A stretch of 64,000 nt of DNA, taken from NCBI RefSeq assembly GCF_900111255.1, contig NZ_FOGP01000004.1:186001-250000 (forward strand). Reading direction: 5' to 3'. Both the position numbers and the translations under genes were made by a program. This stretch comes from Parafannyhessea umbonata (GTDB lineage: Bacteria; Actinomycetota; Coriobacteriia; Coriobacteriales; Atopobiaceae). Below are positions 18,542 to 29,809 of this stretch, piece by piece (the stretch's first letter is position 1; every line of letters begins with the position of its first letter). The notes under the pieces were generated by a model. It ran no database searches. It saw only the letters and a program-made list of their open reading frames with translations, and was not told where the DNA came from.

Positions 18542-18763
18542 CTACTTGTTGTCCTCCTCGAACTCCGACCAACCGCTCTCGTCGTCGCTGTCGAAGAGGT
18601 CCCAGTCGCCTTCCTTCTTTTCGTGGTTCTTGAAGCGCTTCCTCGTCTTCACCTCGAGGCAGACGGAGATGATCAGAAACAGGACGATTCCGCCCGCAAC
18701 GAGAGCGATGACGCCAGGCCTGGTGCCGAAGAGCCATCCGAAAAACTGACTAACTGCATCCAT
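18542..18763 (-). CDS. Small single-pass membrane protein, hypothetical
   Basis: 73 residues. One membrane helix (about 16-38, GVIALVAGGIVLFLIISVCL) is followed by a basic KTRKRFK segment and a very acidic C-terminus (DSDDESGWSEFEEDNK). By the positive-inside rule the C-terminus should be cytoplasmic. No family is recognised. It is transcribed alone, divergently from serS, with its own terminator. Confidence 0.6.
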   Translation of the reverse strand: MDAVSQFFGWLFGTRPGVIALVAGGIVLFLIISVCLEVKTRKRFKNHEKKEGDWDLFDSDDESGWSEFEEDNK

Positions 18764-18875
18764 GAGATGCCCTTTCTGTTTGAGGCGAGCGATTCACCTG
18801 CACAAGTATATACTTGATGACATTGTGCGGCCGAAGCCAGAGGCCGCGTTTTTTCGATACAAGAGGGGTAGCAAG

Positions 18876-20162
18876 ATGCTCGACATCAAGTTCGTACGCG
18901 AGAATCCCGACGTCGTCGACAAGTCGTGCGAGTCGCGTCAGAACGCTCACTGGGACCGCGAGAGGTTTTTCGAGCTCGACGAGGAGCGTCGATCCGTCAT
19001 CGCCGAGGTAGAGAAGCTGCAGGCGGACCGCAACGCCATCTCCAAGCAGATTGGCGTCCTCATGCGAGAGGGCAAGAAGGACGAGGCCGAGGCTGCAAAG
19101 GCTCAGGTCAGCGCCAACAAGGGTCGCATCTCGGAGCTGGACGAGAAGCGCGGTGCGGTCGAGAAGGAGCTTTTCGACCTCGTCGCGGCAATTCCGAACA
19201 TCCCCCACGAGTCCGTTCCCTATGGCAAGGATGATTCCGACAACCCCGAGGTTCGCGCCTGGGGCGAGCCCACGAAGTTCGACTTCGAGCCCAAGGCCCA
19301 CTGGGACCTTGGCCCGTCGACCGGCATGATCGACTTCGACCGCGGCGTCAAGCTTGCGGGCACGCGCTTCTACCTCCTGGGTGGCAACGGCGCCCTGATG
19401 GAGCGCGCCCTCATCAACTTCTTCATCGACCAGCACGTCAAGGTCGGCTTCAAGGAATGGTGGCCGCCCGTCATCACCAACTATGACTCGCTGTTCGGCA
19501 CCGGGCAGCTGCCGAAGTTCGACGAGGACCTCTTCCACGTCTCTGGTGGGATGTATCTGATCCCGACCGCCGAGGTCATGCTGACCAACATCCACCGTGA
19601 TGAGACCCTGGACGCGTCGCAGCTGCCCCTGCTCTACACCGCCTTCACGCCGTGCTTCCGCGAGGAGGCTGGCTCCGCCGGCCGCGACACGCGTGGCATC
19701 ATTCGCGTTCATGAGTTCGACAAGGTCGAGATGGTAAAGTTCGCCAAGCCCGAGGACTCGATGAACCAGCTCGAGTCGATGGTCGCCGAAGCCGAGCGCT
19801 GCCTCCAGCTCCTCGGTCTTCCGTACCACGTCGTTACCCTCTGTACCGGCGACATCGGATTCTCGGCTACCAAGTGCTACGACATCGAGGTCTGGCTCCC
19901 GAGCTACAACGCCTACAAGGAGATCTCCTCCTGCTCGAACTGCTGGGACTTCCAGGCTCGCCGCGCGAACATCAAGTACAAGGATCCCTCCGAGTTCAAG
20001 GGATCGCGCTACGTGCACACACTAAACGGCTCTGGTCTCGCCGTGGGCCGTACCATGGCAGCCATCATCGAGAACTACCAGAACGCCGATGGCTCCATCA
20101 CCGTCCCCGAGGTGCTTCGTCCGTACATGCGCGGCCTTGAGGTCATCAAGCCCGAGGCATAG
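18876..20162 (+). CDS. serS: Seryl-tRNA synthetase
   Basis: Class II synthetase that charges tRNA-Ser (and tRNA-Sec where present). 428 residues, normal for the bacterial enzyme. The N-terminal antiparallel coiled coil that grips the long variable arm covers about residues 25-105. The catalytic core shows motif 2 (TPCFREEAG, RGIIRVHEFDKVE) and motif 3 (GSGLAVGRTMAAIIEN). ATG at 18876 with AGAGGGG upstream; the in-frame extension to 18762 has no family similarity. A tRNA-Ser gene lies 1.1 kb downstream. A terminator closes the unit. Confidence 0.97.
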   Translation: MLDIKFVRENPDVVDKSCESRQNAHWDRERFFELDEERRSVIAEVEKLQADRNAISKQIGVLMREGKKDEAEAAKAQVSANKGRISELDEKRGAVEKELFDLVAAIPNIPHESVPYGKDDSDNPEVRAWGEPTKFDFEPKAHWDLGPSTGMIDFDRGVKLAGTRFYLLGGNGALMERALINFFIDQHVKVGFKEWWPPVITNYDSLFGTGQLPKFDEDLFHVSGGMYLIPTAEVMLTNIHRDETLDASQLPLLYTAFTPCFREEAGSAGRDTRGIIRVHEFDKVEMVKFAKPEDSMNQLESMVAEAERCLQLLGLPYHVVTLCTGDIGFSATKCYDIEVWLPSYNAYKEISSCSNCWDFQARRANIKYKDPSEFKGSRYVHTLNGSGLAVGRTMAAIIENYQNADGSITVPEVLRPYMRGLEVIKPEA

Positions 20163-20186
20163 GCCTAGGCCCTCACTAGAGCACCG

Positions 20187-20223
20187 ATGCCCACCCTCCT
20201 CTTCAAGCGGGTGGGCATTTTTC
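20187..20223 (+). terminator. Rho-independent terminator after serS
   Basis: ATGCCCACCC (20187-20196) pairs with GGGTGGGCAT (20209-20218) and is followed by TTTTC. Confidence 0.9.
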
Positions 20224-20303
20224 TTACCGATATACAGAACACATGTTCTATTTCTTGTGCATGGCGGGTACAAAAGAGGTAGACGTCGGGGAGGGGAGCA
20301 GCA

Positions 20304-20675
20304 ATGGATGAGAAGAACAATATGACAGCGTGCAAGGTGCTCAGGAGCTCCTGCGAAGGCGGTGAGCAGCGCAAGATAGTAATGGGGAGGGAGCGTGACT
20401 CGCTGGTGGTTCGCGAGTGCACGGAAGGCGAGCTGACGAAAGCGATCTTTGGTGACTATCGGCATGACCACTCGCTCCGCCTTGCGCGGAAGCAGGAAGA
20501 GGAGGTCGCGCGGCTTGCGAACGTTGGGGCTGCGGCGCAGGCGCTGCAGGCGTTCTTTGGCGGAACGGGTCGAGTCCTCTTGGACCTGGAAGATTGGCTT
20601 GATGCCAACGGAGTGGCGTTTGAGTATCGCTCTAAGACCGGAGAGGACGTTGTCTTTCGCCCCGCTCGGGGGTGA
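20304..20675 (+). CDS. Hypothetical protein
   Basis: 123 residues, soluble and mixed-charge, with a helical middle (SLRLARKQEEEVARLANVGAA) and a C-terminal segment LLDLEDWLDANGVAFEYR. GGGGAGGGGAGC precedes the ATG, a strong ribosome-binding site, and composition matches the neighbours, so I take it as real. No family is recognised. It stands alone between the serS terminator and the convergent tRNA-Arg terminator. Confidence 0.6.
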   Translation: MDEKNNMTACKVLRSSCEGGEQRKIVMGRERDSLVVRECTEGELTKAIFGDYRHDHSLRLARKQEEEVARLANVGAAAQALQAFFGGTGRVLLDLEDWLDANGVAFEYRSKTGEDVVFRPARG

Positions 20676-20714
20676 CGGCCACGTCGCACCTTCGGGCCGG
20701 TGAGCGTGGATATG

Positions 20715-20737
20715 AAAAGAGCCCCTTTCGGGGCTCT
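20715..20737 (-). terminator. Terminator of tRNA-Arg copy 1
   Basis: AGAGCCCC (20718-20725) and GGGGCTCT (20730-20737) form the stem. On the minus strand it is followed by TTTTC. Confidence 0.85.
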
Positions 20738-20747
20738 GAACGTTCGC

Positions 20748-20824
20748 TGGTGCGGCGTACAGGATTCGAACCTGTGACGTTCTGATTCGTAGTCAGACCC
20801 TCTATCCAGCTGAGGTAACGCCGC
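20748..20824 (-). tRNA. tRNA-Arg (anticodon ACG), copy 1
   Basis: Acceptor GCGGCGT pairs with ACGCCGC. The anticodon loop CTACGAA between CTGA and TCAG gives ACG, expected to be edited to ICG by TadA to read CGU, CGC and CGA. The T loop is GTTCGAATC, and CCA is encoded. It is identical to copy 2. Confidence 0.97.
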
Positions 20825-20837
20825 TTGCGCAGTAACT

Positions 20838-20866
20838 AAAATGACACTCTTATTCGGGTGCGTCAA
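20838..20866 (-). promoter_or_regulatory. Promoter of tRNA-Arg copy 1
   Basis: On the minus strand TTGACG (20861-20866) lies 17 bases before CATTTT (20838-20843), just upstream of the tRNA. The identical element in copy 2 is at 21052-21080. Confidence 0.55.
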
Positions 20867-20928
20867 GCAAAAGTTCAAATCAGTTTGTCCGTTCGCCCAT
20901 ACTTCACATTGACTGGAAGAGCGACAAA

Positions 20929-20951
20929 AAAAGAGCCCCTTTCGGGGCTCT
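20929..20951 (-). terminator. Terminator of tRNA-Arg copy 2
   Basis: Same AGAGCCCC / GGGGCTCT stem as copy 1, followed on the minus strand by a longer T run (seven T before GTCGC). Confidence 0.85.
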
Positions 20952-20961
20952 GAACGTTCGC

Positions 20962-21038
20962 TGGTGCGGCGTACAGGATTCGAACCTGTGACGTTCTGAT
21001 TCGTAGTCAGACCCTCTATCCAGCTGAGGTAACGCCGC
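20962..21038 (-). tRNA. tRNA-Arg (anticodon ACG), copy 2
   Basis: Same 77-base sequence as copy 1, with encoded CCA and anticodon ACG. It has its own promoter and terminator, so gene dosage for the main arginine tRNA is doubled. Confidence 0.97.
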
Positions 21039-21051
21039 TTGCGCAGTAACT

Positions 21052-21080
21052 AAAATGACACTCTTATTCGGGTGCGTCAA
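21052..21080 (-). promoter_or_regulatory. Promoter of tRNA-Arg copy 2
   Basis: TTGACG (21075-21080) and CATTTT (21052-21057), minus strand, 17 bases apart, as in copy 1. Confidence 0.55.
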
Positions 21081-21212
21081 GCGACAAAAACAATTATTTG
21101 AATGCATCACACTATTCTTCGCAATGAGCTGGTGAAATGCGGCAAAAAACTCAGCGATCGACTTGTGGGAACAATGATGGCGCGTCCTACGGGGGGGTCG
21201 AAGGAGGCCAAG

Positions 21213-21245
21213 AAAAACCCGCCCCGCCTTGTCAGGCGGGGCGGG
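21213..21245 (-). terminator. Terminator of tRNA-Ser
   Basis: An 11-bp stem, CCCGCCCCGCC (21218-21228) with GGCGGGGCGGG (21235-21245), is followed on the minus strand by TTTTTC. Confidence 0.9.
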
Positions 21246-21255
21246 CAGGCTTCTC

Positions 21256-21346
21256 TGGCGGAGAGCTGGGGATTCGAACCCCAGATAGGATTTGGTCCTA
21301 TACTCGCTTAGCAGGCGAGCACCTTCGGCCTCTCGGTCAGCTCTCC
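21256..21346 (-). tRNA. tRNA-Ser (anticodon GCT)
   Basis: Acceptor GGAGAGC pairs with GCTCTCC, discriminator G, CCA encoded. The anticodon loop CTGCTAA between CTCGC and GCGAG gives GCT, reading AGC and AGU. The long variable arm marks a serine tRNA. T loop GTTCGAATC. Confidence 0.97.
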
Positions 21347-21364
21347 AAAATGTGATGCTTACGC

Positions 21365-21394
21365 ATCATACCCTACATTTGGCGGAAGTCACAA
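21365..21394 (-). promoter_or_regulatory. Promoter of tRNA-Ser
   Basis: On the minus strand TTGTGA (21389-21394) and TATGAT (21365-21370) are 18 bases apart, upstream of the tRNA 5' end at 21346. A small TGATGC/GCATCA inverted repeat (21353-21368) overlaps the likely start site. Confidence 0.6.
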
Positions 21395-21396
21395 CA

Positions 21397-22362
21397 CTAT
21401 CTTCCCAAAATAAAAGAATCATCAACCGCAACGTCAGCGACGTGCATCCTGATTGCCTCCCACGAGAAGCGCTCTACGAACTGCGTCGCTGTCAGCTCTT
21501 CTCCGGCTTCCGCAAGGTCGATGGCGTGGGCGAGGGAGCCTATCACCTGCTCGGGACGTATCCCGCGGGCCCTCAGGGCACCCAGGTCTAGGTCCCCGTC
21601 GCGCTTCGAGAGACGCCTGCCGTCTGGCGCAACCAGCAGGGGGACGTGCCCGTAGCGAGGGGGCTCGAAGCCGAGGAGCCTTGCTATGTATGACTGCCGC
21701 GCCGATGATGCGAGCAGGTCGTGCCCGCGTACCACCTCGTTAACCCCCATAAGGCTGTCATCCACTACTACGGCGAGCTGGTAGGCGATGACTCCGTCGC
21801 TGCGGCGAATCAGGAAGTCGCCGCAGTCGTCCGCCAGGATTTCATGCTGATGGCCGTAGCCAAGGTCGTCGTAGTCGAAGGTTCCGTTGGGGTCCGATCT
21901 CTCTGGCACCACGAGTCGCTTTGCGGGAGGGCGCTGGAGGCTCTTCTCGGCAATCTCTTGGGCATTGAGGTGCCGGCAGGTTCCTTGGTAGATATAGGTT
22001 CCGTCGGAGGCGTGTGGGGCTGATGCTGCGTGCAGTTCCGAACGCGTGCAGAAGCAGGGGTATGTTAGTCCCTTGTCGTCGAGTCGCGCGATGGCGTCCA
22101 GGTAGTAATTCTGGCGTTCGCTCTGGTAGTAGGGCCCCTCGTCCCAGTCGAGGCCAAGCCACCGAAGGTCGTCCAGAACCAGGCGGGCCTTCTGGGGATC
22201 CTGGGTGCGCGGATCTAGGTCTTCGATGCGCATGACCATGCGGCCGCCTTGGGACCTGGCCGAAGACCACGCAATAAGCGCCGAGAAGGCGTTGCCCAGG
22301 TGCATCCTGCCCGAAGGGGAGGGAGCAAAGCGCCCGACGATCTGTGAAGTCGACTTGTTCAT
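21397..22362 (-). CDS. gluQ: Glutamyl-Q tRNA(Asp) synthetase
   Basis: A truncated GluRS paralogue that attaches glutamate to queuosine-34 of tRNA-Asp. 321 residues, catalytic Rossmann half only, with no anticodon-binding domain, as in the YadB/GluQ family. Visible are the APSPSGRMHLGN (HIGH-type) motif near the N-terminus, RIEDLDP, the zinc site beginning CFC with a later C and H/Y (CRHLN), and SKRDGD (KMSKS-type). The ATG giving MNKSTSQ is chosen; a GTG eight codons upstream has no ribosome-binding site. It implies that tRNA-Asp is Q-modified in this organism. No neighbour is functionally linked. Confidence 0.88.
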   Translation of the reverse strand: MNKSTSQIVGRFAPSPSGRMHLGNAFSALIAWSSARSQGGRMVMRIEDLDPRTQDPQKARLVLDDLRWLGLDWDEGPYYQSERQNYYLDAIARLDDKGLTYPCFCTRSELHAASAPHASDGTYIYQGTCRHLNAQEIAEKSLQRPPAKRLVVPERSDPNGTFDYDDLGYGHQHEILADDCGDFLIRRSDGVIAYQLAVVVDDSLMGVNEVVRGHDLLASSARQSYIARLLGFEPPRYGHVPLLVAPDGRRLSKRDGDLDLGALRARGIRPEQVIGSLAHAIDLAEAGEELTATQFVERFSWEAIRMHVADVAVDDSFILGR

Positions 22363-22538
22363 GCAAGTAATCCTAGCGCGTGACACGCGCGGTTTAGCAA
22401 GGTTGAGTCAAAAAAGCTGCAGGGGAGTTCTTGCGGGGCGTCGGCGTCTAAAAAATATGATATGTACAACTGAATACAATATATTGGATAAACATAAAAT
22501 GCCATGCAAGACAATGTGTAAGAACTATCTATCTACCT

Positions 22539-22567
22539 TTGAAAACGAAAAAACTACCGTTTATAGA
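22539..22567 (+). promoter_or_regulatory. Predicted promoter of arcC
   Basis: TTGAAA (22539-22544) and TATAGA (22562-22567) are exactly 17 bases apart. Transcription from here gives a leader of about 105 bases. Confidence 0.6.
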
Positions 22568-22627
22568 ATCGGCAATTATGCCAACATTATCTTCAAATGA
22601 GCGGTATAGTTTTAGGCCCGATAGGAG

Positions 22628-22645
22628 AGGCGGCTTAGGCCGCCT
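22628..22645 (+). promoter_or_regulatory. Leader hairpin before arcC
   Basis: AGGCGGC (22628-22634), loop TTAG, GCCGCCT (22639-22645), followed by TCATATTTTCG and then the ribosome-binding site GAAGGAGAG. Similar GC hairpins precede aguD and aguA. Confidence 0.45.
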
Positions 22646-22678
22646 TCATATTTTCGAACTCTTGCGAAGGAGAGAAAC

Positions 22679-23647
22679 ATGTCCAAGGCATTCGGCAAGC
22701 CTAACCGCGTTGTCATCGCCCTCGGCGGCAATGCACTCGGCAACACCCCCGAGGAGCAGATCGAGAAGGTTCGTGCTGCTGCCCCCACCTTGCTTAAGGT
22801 TATCGAGCAGGGCAACGAGATCATCATCACCCACGGCAATGGCCCGCAGGTCGGCATGATCCAGAACGCTTTCGCGTCTGCCCACAAGGACAACCCCGAG
22901 AAGATCCCCGCGATGGATCTTCCCGAGTGCGGTGCCATGTCTCAGGGCTACATTGGCTACCACCTGCAGCAGGCAATTGGTGCGGCAATGCACAAGGAGT
23001 ACAAGCGTTGGCACGTTGCTTCCGTTGTGACTCAGATCGAGGTTGACCCCGATGACGACGCGTTCAAGAACCCCACCAAGCCCATCGGCGCCTTCATGAC
23101 CAAAGAGGAGGCCGATGCCGAGCTCGTCAAGCACCCTGACTGGAACATCGTCGAGGACTCCGGCCGTGGCTACCGTCGCGTCGTCGCTTCCCCGCAGCCC
23201 AAGAAGATCGTCGAGTACGAGAGCATCCTGAACCTCCTCGACAACGAGTTCATCGTCATCGCCTGTGGCGGCGGCGGAATCCCCGTCGTCCGCGACTACT
23301 CCGACAAGGGCACCTACAAGGGTGTTGCCGCTGTCATCGACAAGGACATGGGCGGCGAGCTCCTTGCTGAGGACTGCTCTGCTGACATGCTCGTCCTCCT
23401 TACCGCTGTCGACCATGTTGCCATCAACTTCGGCAAGCCCGATCAGCAGGACCTCGAGGACATTACCGTCGAGCAGGCCCGCGAGTACGTCGAGGCCGGC
23501 CAGTTCGGCAAGGGCTCCATGGAGCCCAAGGTCAAGGCTGGCATCAAGTTCGCCGAGTCTCGTCCGGGCCGCGTCTGCATCATCGGCTCCCTCGACAAGG
23601 CGGCAGAGGCCATGGCTGGCCTTTCCGGCACCCGCATCCACGCCTAA
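22679..23647 (+). CDS. arcC: Carbamate kinase
   Basis: Transfers phosphate from carbamoyl phosphate to ADP, giving ATP, CO2 and ammonia. This is the energy-yielding last step of agmatine or arginine deiminase pathways. 322 residues, normal length, amino-acid-kinase fold with ALGGNALG near the N-terminus, THGNGPQVG, and CGGGGIPVV in the middle; AVIDKDMGGELLAEDC is the nucleotide-site region. ATG with AAGGAGAG. It is monocistronic with its own terminator, while the other agmatine genes lie 6 kb downstream. The carbamoyl phosphate most likely comes from the putrescine carbamoyltransferase there. Confidence 0.95.
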   Translation: MSKAFGKPNRVVIALGGNALGNTPEEQIEKVRAAAPTLLKVIEQGNEIIITHGNGPQVGMIQNAFASAHKDNPEKIPAMDLPECGAMSQGYIGYHLQQAIGAAMHKEYKRWHVASVVTQIEVDPDDDAFKNPTKPIGAFMTKEEADAELVKHPDWNIVEDSGRGYRRVVASPQPKKIVEYESILNLLDNEFIVIACGGGGIPVVRDYSDKGTYKGVAAVIDKDMGGELLAEDCSADMLVLLTAVDHVAINFGKPDQQDLEDITVEQAREYVEAGQFGKGSMEPKVKAGIKFAESRPGRVCIIGSLDKAAEAMAGLSGTRIHA

Positions 23648-23670
23648 TCGCGCGGGCAACCGAAATGCCG

Positions 23671-23706
23671 AAGGAGGTCGCAACTCAGGTTGCGACCTCC
23701 TTTTTC
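23671..23706 (+). terminator. Rho-independent terminator after arcC
   Basis: GGAGGTCGCAAC (23673-23684) pairs with GTTGCGACCTCC (23689-23700) around TCAG, followed by TTTTTC. Confidence 0.92.
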
Positions 23707-23747
23707 GTTGCGATTCCTGCAAGAGGGCAAGGCTCTTCTTGCCTGAG

Positions 23748-24731
23748 CTAGCTTGCCCAGAAGTCCTTGCGGAGCTCCTCGCGGTTTGGCGTCTCGCACT
23801 TCTTCATAATGTTGTGCAGGTGCGTCTTGACGGTACCCTCGGCCAGGAAGAGCTCCGTGGCAATTTCGCGATTGGTTTTGCCCTCCATTGCGAACGCAAG
23901 AATCTCCCGCTCCCTTTTTGAGAGGGAATGCTCCGCTGCGTACCTCGGCAGGCGGTTCTCGATGTGGTTGAGCAGGTTCGAGTCGCGCTCCGCGTCATTG
24001 ACGATCTCGGGAGGCTCGTTGAAGCGCAGTGCCAGGTCCTTAACCGTCTGGTGAATGACGGTGGCCGCAATGCAGCACATCATGAGGTTCTCCGAGACGC
24101 TTCGGCTCGAGAGGAAAACGCCCGCGAAATCGTTGTCTCCCGAGGGAATCGGAGCCACCAGGATGACGACGGTGTCCTCCACGACGATGAGCACGATAAG
24201 GACAATGAGAAGAAGGATCTGACGCTTCCGCTTGAGCATCCTCTTGTGGAACACATCGTCCTCAGAGCACTTGCACTTTACGAGGCCGTAGACTAGGCAG
24301 CCAATGAGAGAGACTTGTCTCATGCCGTAGAAGAGCCACTGGCGAAGGGGGCCGTAGGGCATGAGGATGAGAATAAGGGCCTGAGATATGACCAGCACCG
24401 TGGCGGGGACGGCGACCGCCCAGGGGCTCTTCTCGTCGATTATGTCAAAGACGATGAGCCAGAAGCAGACGAGCACGATCGCGCCGATGATGATTCTGAA
24501 CGCGGGATTGTCAATCGCGTAGTAGTTGTCGTAGTTGATCTTGCCGATGTTCTGTACAGCCCACTCTCCCGCGAAGATGCTCGCTAGTTCGATGAAGTAG
24601 GCGATGAAGAACGTCGTCTGGGGCAGGTACTTTATGCGGTGGGAGACGACGAAGGCCGAGAGCGAAATCGATGCGGTGCTAAGACAAACGCACAGGATGG
24701 CAATGGTGTAGATGAAGAAGAACATGCTCAT
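23748..24731 (-). CDS. Membrane-bound LuxR-family transcriptional regulator
   Basis: 327 residues. The N-terminal two thirds is polytopic with about seven hydrophobic segments (to about residue 220). The C-terminus holds a LuxR helix-turn-helix (about 262-325) with the pattern LSKREREILAFAMEGKTNREIATEL and VKTHLHNIMKK. Regulators of this build are numerous in Coriobacteriia. It is read convergently to arcC. Control of the agmatine genes is inferred from position only. The start is uncertain: ATG at 24731, or TTG at 24743. A receiver domain is absent, so the signal is probably sensed within the membrane part. Confidence 0.85.
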   Translation of the reverse strand: MSMFFFIYTIAILCVCLSTASISLSAFVVSHRIKYLPQTTFFIAYFIELASIFAGEWAVQNIGKINYDNYYAIDNPAFRIIIGAIVLVCFWLIVFDIIDEKSPWAVAVPATVLVISQALILILMPYGPLRQWLFYGMRQVSLIGCLVYGLVKCKCSEDDVFHKRMLKRKRQILLLIVLIVLIVVEDTVVILVAPIPSGDNDFAGVFLSSRSVSENLMMCCIAATVIHQTVKDLALRFNEPPEIVNDAERDSNLLNHIENRLPRYAAEHSLSKREREILAFAMEGKTNREIATELFLAEGTVKTHLHNIMKKCETPNREELRKDFWAS

Positions 24732-24951
24732 AAGGCTGCCCAATCACCCCTAATGTCGGCTTATCCTGAACCGGATTGAGTCGGCCGGCCAATCCAGAAG
24801 TATACCGTGAAACAAGAAGACGCCCCGATCGGCAAGATGTCGCGGTTTGAGATTGAGGGCACGGCCGCTCGGGGAATTGGGTAATTACTGCAACAAATAT
24901 ATGTTGCTGAGGGCCTCTGCTGCAGCGAGGCATCGAGGACAGGAGACGCGA

Positions 24952-25611
24952 GTGACAGACGAGCACAACAGCTTTGACCCCGACTTTACCCTGGGAACCC
25001 CCTCGATCGTGTGCCGATGGAGGCTGTCGGGCGCATCGCTTCCCATGGAGAACCGGCACCTTCGCGCGCTGGGCAAGCGCGTGGGGCCTTCCGGGAAGCC
25101 CGTGTCCTGCGACCTGATAGCGTGGGCGAAGCAACACATCGAATGGACGCTGAAGGAGGGCGCTTCTCGCCATCCTGAAGGAACCCTCATGGTGGTCATC
25201 GACGAGGAGGGTAGGGCGGCCATGTCCGTCGGCCCCTACGAGCCTCTTGAGGACCTGAGGTTTGCCTCGCTTCTGGGAAGGATTGACCTCTCGTACCGTG
25301 AGGGCGAGAAGACTGGCGTTCCTCCCGAGACCATCTGGGCCGTCGTGGAGGGCGTCCTCTGCTGGGGCCTTGACGAGCAGGAGAGCCCCTCGGGCGCCGC
25401 GACGCTTGTCGAGGACCTCGCCAAGACGCTTGGCATCCGCGTTGAGAGGAGGCCGGGGCTCCTCAATTTGGTGCGCTCGCGACAAGTGATTCCGAGCGAG
25501 GTGTTCTTCGTTTCGGACGAGCACGGCATCGTCCTTCCGGACGAACTCTCGGGAGAAATGGGCGAGAAATTTGCGAGTGGTTATAGACGGCTACTTGAAC
25601 GGTCGAAATAA
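24952..25611 (+). CDS. Hypothetical protein, weakly like class IV aminotransferases
   Basis: 219 residues from a GTG preceded by AGGAGA; the in-frame ATG at 24847 lies in sequence without coding character. The protein is soluble. Its C-terminal part (EVFFVSDEHGIVLPDELSGEMGEKF) and length pattern recall the end of D-amino-acid / branched-chain aminotransferases, but I see no convincing PLP lysine context, so function is open. It sits between the LuxR gene and nifJ, reading with nifJ across a 175-base gap that should hold the nifJ promoter. Confidence 0.6.
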   Translation: MTDEHNSFDPDFTLGTPSIVCRWRLSGASLPMENRHLRALGKRVGPSGKPVSCDLIAWAKQHIEWTLKEGASRHPEGTLMVVIDEEGRAAMSVGPYEPLEDLRFASLLGRIDLSYREGEKTGVPPETIWAVVEGVLCWGLDEQESPSGAATLVEDLAKTLGIRVERRPGLLNLVRSRQVIPSEVFFVSDEHGIVLPDELSGEMGEKFASGYRRLLERSK

Positions 25612-25786
25612 CCAAAAAGTGACCTACTACCAAGCACCGAATAGGTAGTTTAACCTTGGATTTTCTCACTCTGTCGCATCGCATTTGCGCGATAATTCAC
25701 CTATGTGCGTCCGCTTTGCATCGCAGTGTTTGCGTTTGTTCCAGGCGTGAACGAGGACGCCTGGAGAAGATATGTAAGGAGAGGAT

Positions 25787-29341
<3,555 letters not shown>

Positions 29342-29366
29342 TGCCTTCGTGGCATGGTCGTCTTTC

Positions 29367-29396
29367 GGGCCCACGCGAAAGCGTGGGCCCTTTTTT
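29367..29396 (+). terminator. Rho-independent terminator after nifJ
   Basis: GGGCCCACGC (29367-29376), GAAA tetraloop, GCGTGGGCCC (29381-29390), then TTTTTT. Confidence 0.95.
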
Positions 29397-29809
29397 GTGC
29401 CGCGAAGGCGTGAGCGACGGGAGGGCTGTGTCCTAAACCTCTCTAGTCCGCATCGCCGAGGCGTCGCGGACGGTAGCTATCGGGCTGCGGGCGATTGAGA
29501 AGGCCAGTCCGCCACCTTGCTCCGCCCGGCCGCCCTTGTCCTTCTCCTGCTTGAGGCCGTTTCGATCCTACGTTCTCTACCAGCTGATTTACCGAAGGTT
29601 TAGGGAGGGGTTAGGCCTCCTGTCACCCAAAGAATCCGCTATAAACTGGCGGACGAAAATGGTCGAGCCGAATATGGGGTCGTGCATTTTCGAGCGCTCT
29701 CCAATCGTGCCGGAGAGCCGCTCGGTGTGAATGGGGGCTCCGGTCCAGAAGGGGGCGGAGCGAGTCGACGGGCGTCACTTCGGCGCAATCGTAAGAAAGG
29801 AAGCACGAC
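29397..29809 (+). other. Long intergenic region upstream of the agmatine operon
   Basis: No gene is seen in this 413-base stretch. It contains a GTCCGC/GCGGAC inverted repeat (29446-29471), two near-repeats GGTTTAGGGA and GGGGTTAGG around 29600-29615, and a TATAAA string at 29640-29645 that could be a -10 box, though no good -35 lies 16-18 bases before it. The length suggests regulation of the downstream putrescine carbamoyltransferase gene. Confidence 0.4.

Larger units (their letters stand above)
20715..21082. repeat. Tandem exact duplication of a tRNA-Arg transcription unit
   Basis: Bases 20715-20868 and 20929-21082 (154 each) read as identical. Each holds a terminator, tRNA-Arg(ACG) and its promoter. 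Copies are offset by 214 bases, with 60 unrelated bases between. An AGCGACAAAAA string occurs beside both the left end and the right end of copy 2, which could mark the recombination. Confidence 0.9.
22363..22678 (+). other. AT-rich control region upstream of arcC
   Basis: No gene is seen. Bases about 22450-22625 are much richer in A+T than the rest of the window. They hold a perfect 10-base palindrome CAATATATTG (22477-22486), a promoter at 22539-22567, and a leader hairpin at 22628-22645. Candidate target for the LuxR-type regulator encoded just downstream (inference). Confidence 0.5.

Noticed and set aside
20715-21082. A mobile element carrying tRNA genes, or an integration site
   Set aside because: The repeat contains only the tRNA unit, and no integrase, inverted ends or partial tRNA copy is nearby.
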